Shown piece after piece: positions 1 through 8,644 of a stretch of DNA of 42,336 bases. The DNA is from Elusimicrobiota bacterium (GTDB taxonomy: Bacteria > Elusimicrobiota > Elusimicrobia > UBA1565 > UBA9628): assembly GCA_013044195.1 (NCBI GenBank), contig JABEUV010000180.1:1-42336 (forward strand), written 5' to 3'. Both the position numbers and the translations under genes were made by a program. The notes beneath the pieces are model-generated. The model was not told the DNA's origin, searched no databases, and was given only the letters and a program-made list of their open reading frames with translations. Every line of letters begins with the position of its first letter. The stretch's first letter is position 1.

Positions 1-132
1 CATCCAGTGCGTCAGCGAGACGCCCGCCAGCACGACCGCGACCACCGTGCCCACGGCCGACGCCTGCAAGATGAGATGGCGCTGGCGCGCGCGCGCCAGG
101 ATTTCAAGCGGGACTAGGTTGACCTTAATCAT
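1..132 (-). CDS. pilN: PilN-like type IV pilus assembly protein (N-terminal fragment, cut by window edge)
   Basis: Reverse strand reads MIKVNLVPLEILARARQRHLILQASAVGTVVAVVLAGVSLTHWM...; ATGA overlap with the pilM stop; PilN-style 'INLLP'-like start followed by a TM helix. Confidence 0.7.
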   Translation of the reverse strand, partial: MIKVNLVPLEILARARQRHLILQASAVGTVVAVVLAGVSLTHWM

Positions 133-1283
133 GCTTCCCAGTCCCGATTGCGCCTCAGCGCCAGACCCATCGCGACGCCGAAAGAGGGCCGCATGTCCTG
201 CGGCACCGCCTCGGCGCCCTTAACGAACGCGAACGGATCCAAGACGGCCACCGGAACCTTGAGCTCGTTGGCCAGGTGCTTGTCGAGGTTCTTCACGCGC
301 GCGGAGCCGCCGGAGATGAAGATGCGGCCGATCGCGCGGTCGGGGCCTTGGGAGAGGTAGAAATCGACGGAGCGATGGACCTCGCCGACGAGGTCGCGCG
401 CGACCTGGCCGAGCGCCTGCGAGACGCCAAGCGCCTCGCGGTTGCCGGTCGACAGCGCCTTTTCCTTTTCGGCCGGATCGATAATGAGGCCGAAGGACTT
501 CTTGAGCTCGTCGGCGCGCGGGGCCTCGCACTGGAACGCCTTCATGACCGCCTTCGTCATCGTCTGGCCGGCAATGAACACGTCGCGTACCACGCGGGTC
601 ACGCCGCTTTCGATGATCGACAGGTTCGTGACCATGTGGCCGATGTTGAGGTACAGCGCCGCCGCGGCGCCTTCCTTCGGGTCGCGCAGCCGCTCGTGGA
701 CGTTCTCAAGCGCGAAGCTGTCGACGTCGACGACCGCCGGCTGAAGGCCGCAGGCCTGAAGCACGTCCAGCCGCGCGGTCACCAGCTCCTTTTTCGCCGC
801 GACGAGCACGGTCTCCATCTTCTTCTGACCGTCCTCGACGACCTCGCCGAGAATGTGGAAGCCGAGCTGGACTTCGTTGATGTCGAACGGGATGAACGGC
901 TCCGCCTCCGTCGTCAACGTCGACTCCAGCTCCCGCTTCGTCAAACGCGGGAACTTCACGTAGCGCACGATGACCGCGTTGCCCGAGAGCGCGGTGGCAG
1001 TGTCCAGAACCTTGACGCCCTTCTCGATCAAAAAGCCGCGCAACGGCTTGACGATCGCCGCCTTCCTCTCATCCGCCGTCGCATCCGGCCGGGCGTTGAT
1101 CGGCAGAAGCGCCCAGGCCTTCAGGTGCCACGAGGGTCCTTCCTGCTTCAAAAGGACGACTTTGACCGAGACGCTGCCGACATCGACGCCCAGAAGGTCG
1201 CGGGACCCCAAAAACAGCTCCGCATACCCTTTGAGGGCGCCCAATTTTGTCTTGACGACGTCCATTTTGACGGCCATGTTCAT
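129..1283 (-). CDS. pilM: Type IV pilus assembly protein PilM (actin-like ATPase)
   Basis: LLGVDVGSVSVKVVLLKQ...PFDINEVQLGFHILGE...ISGGSARVKNLDKHL; start set at MNMAVKMDVV, because the ORF-track extension to 1487 runs through a promoter/hairpin. Confidence 0.85.
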   Translation of the reverse strand: MNMAVKMDVVKTKLGALKGYAELFLGSRDLLGVDVGSVSVKVVLLKQEGPSWHLKAWALLPINARPDATADERKAAIVKPLRGFLIEKGVKVLDTATALSGNAVIVRYVKFPRLTKRELESTLTTEAEPFIPFDINEVQLGFHILGEVVEDGQKKMETVLVAAKKELVTARLDVLQACGLQPAVVDVDSFALENVHERLRDPKEGAAAALYLNIGHMVTNLSIIESGVTRVVRDVFIAGQTMTKAVMKAFQCEAPRADELKKSFGLIIDPAEKEKALSTGNREALGVSQALGQVARDLVGEVHRSVDFYLSQGPDRAIGRIFISGGSARVKNLDKHLANELKVPVAVLDPFAFVKGAEAVPQDMRPSFGVAMGLALRRNRDWEA

Positions 1284-1298
1284 TCGCCCATTAAAAAA

Positions 1299-1333
1299 GC
1301 CGAGTCTCCCGCAGACTGCGGGGGGGACTCGGC
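1299..1333 (-). terminator. Terminator-like hairpin followed by T6 on the minus strand, inside the pilM 5' leader
   Basis: gccgagtc-tcccgca-gac-tgcggggggg-actcggc inverted repeat; minus strand continues TTTTTTAA at 1298-1291. Confidence 0.65.
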
Positions 1334-1341
1334 GCGTAGGA

Positions 1342-1370
1342 TTAATAACAGGTTTACGCAGACTTGTCAA
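1342..1370 (-). promoter_or_regulatory. Sigma70-type promoter for pilM
   Basis: Minus strand TTGACA (1370-1365), 17 nt spacer, TATTAA (1347-1342). Confidence 0.7.
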
Positions 1371-1399
1371 GGCCTGGAGACTGTCTGGAGACTGTCTTT

Positions 1400-1408
1400 T
1401 GATATAAT
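1400..1408 (+). promoter_or_regulatory. Extended -10 promoter of the HAD/inositol cluster
   Basis: TGATATAAT with the -10 hexamer ending 8 nt before the ATG at 1416. Confidence 0.6.
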
Positions 1409-1415
1409 TTTCAAA

Positions 1416-2081
1416 ATGAGTTCGATATTGTTCGACTACGGAGGGACTCTGGACGCCGACGGGGTCGCGTGGTTGGAGCGTTTCCATGTCCTATACAAGG
1501 AATGCGGCGTGGACATCCCTCGGGAACGATTCGATCGCGCCTTTTACGACGCCGACGACGCTCTCTGCGACCGCCACGCGCTGGCCGGGCTGGACTTGGA
1601 AGCCACGGTGCGCCTGCAAGCGCGCGACGTCCTGGCCGCTGCCGCCCCCGAATTCCTCGACCGCGCGGACGAGATTTCGGCGCGCTTCGCCGCGGACTCA
1701 CGGCGACATTTCGCACGGTTGCTCCCGACGCTCGAACGGCTGGCGAGGTCGCGGCGTTTCGGGATCGTTTCCAATTTCTACGGCAACCTCGACGGTTTAC
1801 TGCGCGCCGAGGGCCTGCGAGACCTGTTCGGGGTCGTCGCGGATTCCGGCGCGCTCGGCGCGCAGAAACCGGACCCGGCCATTTTTCTTCACGCGGCGCA
1901 CGCGCTGGACAGCCTCCCCCAGGACTGCGTGATGGTCGGCGACTCCATCGCCCGCGATGTCCGAGGCGCGGCCGCCGCGGGTATGATGTCCGTCCTTGTC
2001 TGTGCGCACGAAAAAGCGCCGGCGGCTGGGCAGAGCTGGACCGTGCGCTCCGTGGCGGAATTGGAAACGGTACTGTCATGA
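1416..2081 (+). CDS. HAD-superfamily hydrolase (phosphatase)
   Basis: MSSILFDYGGTLDADG..., ..GIVSNFYGN.., ..QKPDPAIF..CVMVGDSIARDVRGAAAAGM. Confidence 0.85.
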   Translation: MSSILFDYGGTLDADGVAWLERFHVLYKECGVDIPRERFDRAFYDADDALCDRHALAGLDLEATVRLQARDVLAAAAPEFLDRADEISARFAADSRRHFARLLPTLERLARSRRFGIVSNFYGNLDGLLRAEGLRDLFGVVADSGALGAQKPDPAIFLHAAHALDSLPQDCVMVGDSIARDVRGAAAAGMMSVLVCAHEKAPAAGQSWTVRSVAELETVLS

Positions 2082-2818
2082 GTTTCCGCGCGGGGATTAT
2101 CGCCGCGGGCGAGGGTTCGCGCCTGGCCGCCCGCTACCGCGGAATCGTCAAGCCGCTTGTGCCCGTCGCGGGGCGGCCGCTCTCGCATTGGGTCGCCGGC
2201 TCGCTGGCGGCGGCCGGGGCGGACGAATTGACCGTGCTGACCAATTCCCGCGGCGCCGCCGTCGCGCCGAGCCTGCGCGCGGCGTTCCCAAGGTTGGCCT
2301 TCGATTGCATGACCGCCGACACGGCCTCCTCGTTCGAAAGCTTCCGGCTCGTGGCGTTGCGGCTGGCCGAAAAGTCCGAGGACTTCCTGATTTCCACCGT
2401 CGACGCGCTGGTTCCGTCCGAGGACGTCGTCGGCTTCCTCACCGAATGCCGCACCGCGCGCGCCGTCGCGGGCCTGGCGCTGACCGCGCACGTCGACGAC
2501 GAGAATCCGCTGTGGGCCGACGTCGACGAGCGGGACTTCGTGACGGCCGTCGGCGACGACGCACGCACCCGCCGCCGCGCGACCTGCGGACTCTATTATT
2601 TAACGCGCGCCGCGGCGGCGCGCCTGCCCAAAGCGTCGGCGCACCCTCGTCTGCGCGACTTCTGGCGTGCGCTGTGCGCCCAAGGGGTGAGCGTGGCGGG
2701 TCCGTTGCTTTCCGAGACGCTGGACGTGGACCGGCCGCAGGATGTCGTTGCGGCGGAGGTCTATGCCGCAAGCCGGCTTCACGCCAGCAACCCCGAAAGG
2801 AAACATAGCCCCTCATGA
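2078..2818 (+). CDS. Nucleotidyltransferase (MobA/RmlA-like; candidate inositol-phosphate cytidylyltransferase)
   Basis: AGIIAAGEGSRLAARYRGIVKPLVPVAGRPLSHWV; 4-nt overlap with upstream gene. Confidence 0.75.
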   Translation: MSFRAGIIAAGEGSRLAARYRGIVKPLVPVAGRPLSHWVAGSLAAAGADELTVLTNSRGAAVAPSLRAAFPRLAFDCMTADTASSFESFRLVALRLAEKSEDFLISTVDALVPSEDVVGFLTECRTARAVAGLALTAHVDDENPLWADVDERDFVTAVGDDARTRRRATCGLYYLTRAAAARLPKASAHPRLRDFWRALCAQGVSVAGPLLSETLDVDRPQDVVAAEVYAASRLHASNPERKHSPS

Positions 2819-3657
2819 AAGCCCTTGGCATTTTTCGTGAAAAACAGAACTCCCCCAATCGGGAAGACGACGACGCGCTGATCTTGAAAGCCGTCATGGA
2901 TCAGCTCTCGATTTTGAAGATGGACTGCGTTCTTATGACCCCGGAGCAGTTCGACGCCGCCGATGCGTCCGGCTTCGACCTGATCGCGCCGATGTGCGAG
3001 GCCTACCCGCGCCTGATGCGCCTCAAGACGCTCGCGGCCGGGACCGGCGTCGCCATGATCAATCCCGCCGACGCCGTGCTGGGCTGCTACCGCACGCGGA
3101 TGCTCGCTTCGTTTTCGCGCACGCCGGGCCTGAACTATCCGCCGACCGAGGTGCGGCGCACGACCGCCGCGGCGAACCTGCGGCCGCCCGTATTCGAGGC
3201 GGAAGGCGGCTGGTGGCTCAAACGCGGCGACGTGCACAACACCTGCGCCTTCGACGTGGCCCACGCGCGCGCGTGGGCCGACGCCGATGCGGTGCGCCGC
3301 GAATTCGAGGGCCGCGAGATCAAGGACATGATCGTCCAGCGCCACGTCGACGGCGACCTGATCAAGTTCTACGGCGTGGGGCCGGGACAGTGGTTCACCT
3401 GGTTCTACCACGACCCCGCGAGCGCGCGCCGCCTGCCCTTCGAGCTGGAGGACCTCGCCCATCAGGCCGAGTTGGCCGCCTCCGCCGTCCGCGTCGAGGT
3501 CTTCGGCGGCGACGCGATCGTCGCGCCGGACGGCGGCATCTTCGTCATCGACATCAACTCCTGGCCCAGCTTCGCGCGCGGGCGCGCCGAGGCGTCCGTC
3601 CAGATCGCGCGCCGCCTACGCCTGCGTCTGCGCGAGGCCTGCGCCAGGAAGAATTGA
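2815..3657 (+). CDS. ATP-grasp-like ligase
   Basis: ...GGWWLKRGDVHNT...EIKDMIVQRHVDGDLIKFYGVG...DGGIFVIDINSWPSF; start overlaps upstream stop (ATGA). Confidence 0.7.
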   Translation: MKALGIFREKQNSPNREDDDALILKAVMDQLSILKMDCVLMTPEQFDAADASGFDLIAPMCEAYPRLMRLKTLAAGTGVAMINPADAVLGCYRTRMLASFSRTPGLNYPPTEVRRTTAAANLRPPVFEAEGGWWLKRGDVHNTCAFDVAHARAWADADAVRREFEGREIKDMIVQRHVDGDLIKFYGVGPGQWFTWFYHDPASARRLPFELEDLAHQAELAASAVRVEVFGGDAIVAPDGGIFVIDINSWPSFARGRAEASVQIARRLRLRLREACARKN

Positions 3658-3658
3658 C

Positions 3659-5002
3659 ATGACCCATCAAACCGTCGCCGATAACGCCTATCAGGCCGGA
3701 CCCAAGTCGCGAGCGTTTTTCAAAGAAGAGCAGAACTACATCGCCCCCGGTCTGCAGACGATCGCGCTGTACGCCCAGATCGCCGTCGAAAGCGGAACGG
3801 GCGCGGTCTTACGCGACGTCGACGGCCAAGAGTACGTGGATCTGGTCGCCGGCATCGGCGTGGCCTCTCTCGGCTACGGCCACCCGGACTGGGCGAGAGC
3901 CGTCGCGGAGCAGGCGGCCAAGACCGCGGTCGGTTCATTCACCTCGGCGCACCGCCTCAATTTCCTCAAGACGCTGGCGTCCGTGACGCCGAAGGGCCTG
4001 ACGCGTTGCCAACTCTACAGTTCCGGCGCCGAAGCCGTCGAAGCGGCCCTGCGCCTCGCCAAATCAAAAACCGGGAAGTTCGAGGTGATCGGCTTCTGGG
4101 GCGGCTTTCACGGCAAGACGCTGGGCGTCATGGGCCTGCTCAACGACGGCTTCAAAAATTCCTACGGCGCCATGGCACCGGGACTGCACCTGTCGCCGTA
4201 TCCCGACAGCCGGCGCTGTCCGCTGGGTGCCTCGGGGCCTCACGACTGCGGCGCCCACTGCCTCGCCTTTCTGCGCGAGAAAATCAAGCGCGAGACGACG
4301 GGTGCCGTCGCCGCGATCATTCTGGAGCCCGTGCAGGGCACCAACGGCAACGTGGTCCCGCCTCCGGGCTTCTTCGCGGGCGTACGCGACATCGCGCGCG
4401 AGATCGGCGCGCTGTTCATCGCCGATGAAATGATCACCGGCTTCGGCCGCACCGGCCGCATGTTCGGCTGCGACCATGAGGGCGTGGTTCCGGACCTGAT
4501 GACCATCGGCAAGGGCTTCGGCGGGGGATTTCCCGTCTCCGGCGTGGTGGCCTCCGATGAGACGTCCCGCGCCGCGCCCTGGTCCAATCCTTCAGGCTCC
4601 TCGTCGAGCTACGGAGGCAACCCGCTGGCCTCGGCCGCGTGCGACGCGACTTTGCAGGTAATCCTTCGAGATAAACTGGTCGACAACGCCGCGAAGGTCG
4701 GCTCCGTGATGCTCGAAAAACTCGAAGGAATAAAGGCCGCGCAGCCGTTGATCGGCGCGGTCCGCGGCCGCGGCTTGATGATCGGCGTCGATCTCGTTCA
4801 TCCGAAAGACGGCCGACCGCTCGACAAGGCCGTCTGCCGCGAAGTCTTCGAGGAAAGCCTCCAGCGCGGCGTGCTGACCATGGCCTACAACCCCAGCCTG
4901 CGGATCAATCCTCCGCTGGTGATCACCGAAGCCGAGGCCGTGCGCGGGCTGGATCTTTTGGGCGAGGCGCTCGACGTCGTGCGCCGCAGGCGGGGGCTCT
5001 GA
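3659..5002 (+). CDS. Class III PLP-dependent aminotransferase
   Basis: VDLVAGIGVASLGYGHP...LYSSGAEAVEAALRLAK..GFHGKTLG..AAIILEPVQGTNGNVVPPPGFF..LFIADEMITGFGRTGRMFGCDHEGVVPDLMTIGKGFGGGFPVSGV. Confidence 0.9.
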   Translation: MTHQTVADNAYQAGPKSRAFFKEEQNYIAPGLQTIALYAQIAVESGTGAVLRDVDGQEYVDLVAGIGVASLGYGHPDWARAVAEQAAKTAVGSFTSAHRLNFLKTLASVTPKGLTRCQLYSSGAEAVEAALRLAKSKTGKFEVIGFWGGFHGKTLGVMGLLNDGFKNSYGAMAPGLHLSPYPDSRRCPLGASGPHDCGAHCLAFLREKIKRETTGAVAAIILEPVQGTNGNVVPPPGFFAGVRDIAREIGALFIADEMITGFGRTGRMFGCDHEGVVPDLMTIGKGFGGGFPVSGVVASDETSRAAPWSNPSGSSSSYGGNPLASAACDATLQVILRDKLVDNAAKVGSVMLEKLEGIKAAQPLIGAVRGRGLMIGVDLVHPKDGRPLDKAVCREVFEESLQRGVLTMAYNPSLRINPPLVITEAEAVRGLDLLGEALDVVRRRRGL

Positions 5003-5979
5003 TCCGGCGCGTCGCCCTCGCCGGCTTCGGCGCCGTCGCCGAGAACGCGCACCTTCCCGCGCTCGCGCAGGTTGGCGTCGCGGTCGCGGCCGTGTTCGAT
5101 CCGTCACCGGAGCGCCGCGCGGCGGCGGAACGCCTGGTCGCGGGCGCGCGCGTCTACGCGCGTCTCGACGAACTTCTGGCCGCCGAGCGCACCCTCGACG
5201 CGTTGATCGTCTGTTCGCCGCCCAAGTTCCACGCGGAAGCGGTCCTCGCCGGACTGCGCGCCGGACTGCACGTGCTCTGCGAAAAACCACTCACGCTGGA
5301 CTGCGCCGCCTTCGCAGCACTCCGCGACGAGGCCGCCTTGCGCGACCGCTGCGTCTACACGGTCGACAATTGGGCCCACGCGCCGGCGCTCGCGCGGCTT
5401 CTGGACGTCGCGGCCTCCGGCCGCCTAGGGCGGATTTGTCGCGCGGAACTGCGCGTGGCGCGCACGAAACCCTCGGCGTCGGCCGTACCCGGCGACTGGC
5501 GCAAGGACCCGGCGATCGCGGGCGGCGGCATCCTCGTCGATCACGGCTGGCACAACCTGTATCTGCTGCGCCGCCTGCTCGGCCCCGGACTTGAGCTTGA
5601 TTCCGCGCAGCTCCAGCCCGCGGGCGCCGTCGACGAGGTCGTCGACCTGACTTTTCGAGCGCCCGGAGCCGTCGGCGCGATTCATCTGACGTGGCGCGCG
5701 GCGGAGCGCGCGAATTTCGCCTCCGTCACGGGCGACGACGGGACCATTGAATTGAACGACGACATTCTGGTCGTGACGGTCGGCGGCCGCACGCAAACCG
5801 AGCGCTTTCCGCAAAAGCTCTCCGCGGGTTCGGCTCACCCCGATTGGCTGGCCGCGATGTGGCCCGCGTTCCTGGCCGAGTGCGCGGGCCGCAGCCGCGG
5901 CGAGAACCTGGCCGCGGCGGAGTTCTGTCTAAACGTCCTCCACTCGGCCTATCGCGCGACGGAGACGGCCCGTGCCTGA
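4999..5979 (+). CDS. Gfo/Idh/MocA-family oxidoreductase, apparent CTG start
   Basis: (L/M)IRRVALAGFGAVAENAHLPALAQVGVAVAAVFDPS...ALIVCSPPKFHAEAVLAGLRAGLHVLCEKPLTLD; no ATG/GTG/TTG in frame until 5092, which would delete the Rossmann motif. Confidence 0.75.
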   Translation: MIRRVALAGFGAVAENAHLPALAQVGVAVAAVFDPSPERRAAAERLVAGARVYARLDELLAAERTLDALIVCSPPKFHAEAVLAGLRAGLHVLCEKPLTLDCAAFAALRDEAALRDRCVYTVDNWAHAPALARLLDVAASGRLGRICRAELRVARTKPSASAVPGDWRKDPAIAGGGILVDHGWHNLYLLRRLLGPGLELDSAQLQPAGAVDEVVDLTFRAPGAVGAIHLTWRAAERANFASVTGDDGTIELNDDILVVTVGGRTQTERFPQKLSAGSAHPDWLAAMWPAFLAECAGRSRGENLAAAEFCLNVLHSAYRATETARA

Positions 5980-7133
5980 ACGCGCTCCGTCCGCGGCGCC
6001 CTACGAACGGGCGATCCTGTGGGTCGCCCATCCGGCGTTGCTGTTCCAGCGCGTCGGCGGCCTGACGGTCTACGAACGCCAGTTGTTCGCCGCGGCGCGC
6101 GCGGGCGTCAAGACGCTGTGGATATCCATGATCCGCCCCGAAAATTTGGGCGCGGACCTGCGCGTGCCGGAAGGCCTGGAGATCCGCTGGCTGCCCAAAG
6201 GCGGCGGCGAACTGACCGAATGCGCGGCCCCCTACCTCGGTCTGTCCGCCGATCATCTGGTGCGAGTCGAGGCGCTGGCCCATATCGCACGCACGCGTTG
6301 CGCCGAATCGCTCTCCTACGAGGACGCCTCCGGCCTGGGCGTCGTCCAGATCGTGATGACGCGCGACGAAGCCGTAACGCGTCACAAGCAAACGCTCCCC
6401 GAAGGCACTTATCGGCGCCTCGAATCCCCGATCAACGGCGAGGAGACTCTCGACTGGCTGATGGTCTCCGGACCCAAAAGCCAGGACGGCTTCATGGCTC
6501 GGCACTTCGACCGCCACATTTCCCTGGCGGTGTCGCGCCGCCTGCTCGACACCGGCGTCACGCCGAATCAGATGACCGTTTTCAGCACTCTTCTGGGCCT
6601 GGCTGGCGCGGCCCTATTCCTGGGCACGACGCGGGCGTGGTATATCCCGGGCGCCCTGTTCATTTGGCTGCACTCGGTCTTGGACGGCTGCGACGGGGAG
6701 CTGGCGCGCGTGCGCTTTGAAGAGAGCGTCTTCGGTGCCGACCTTGATTTCTGGGGCGACAATCTCGTGCACCTCGCTCTGTTCACCTGCCTCGGGCTCG
6801 GCTTCTGGAAGGACAACGGCTCCCACACCTTGGTCCTGGCCGCGGTCGCCGATCTGGGCGTGCTGGCCTCGGCATGGTCCGCCTGGGATCATCGCCGCGA
6901 GCGCCGCCGCGCGGGCGCGACCGGACCGGAGGCCGGTGTGATCGACGAACCCGCCGCCGCCGGCATCGATTCCCTGCTCTCCCGCCTGGAAAATGCCCTG
7001 GCCCAGCGGGACTTCATCTACTTGCTCGTTCTGCTCGCCTTCGTCGACTGCGTCTATGAGTTCTTGTGGGCCGCCGCGATCGGCGGCCTGCTTTACTCCG
7101 CGATCATGTTGCACCTGAGGAGAGTCCACGACC

Positions 7134-8528
<1,395 letters not shown>

Positions 8529-8628
8529 ACGGTGCCGGGAGCCGCGCTTTGCCGCGCTTTCCAGCATTATATTAAGTGGAAAGCAGCCTAACATTCTCAT
8601 ATTTAGGGGCGTGCCGAACGCGATTTTG

Positions 8629-8634
8629 TATACT
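8629..8634 (+). promoter_or_regulatory. Possible -10 element of the bamA/lpx operon
   Basis: TATACT, 11 nt before the GTG at 8645; no good -35 seen. Confidence 0.35.
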
Positions 8635-8644
8635 TAGTTTTCCG

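Noticed and set aside
1299-1333. Hairpin as a bidirectional terminator for the divergent HAD gene
   Set aside because: The T-run is only on the minus-strand side, and the hairpin lies upstream of the plus-strand promoter.
276-1415. N-terminal extension of the HAD ORF (276..2081)
   Set aside because: It runs antisense through pilM and across the divergent promoters; a real HAD start MSSILFDYGGTLD is at 1416.
8541-8560. Tandem GCCGCGCTTT x2 between ino1 and bamA as a terminator or regulatory repeat
   Set aside because: The copies are direct, not inverted, so no stem forms; too short to support a function.
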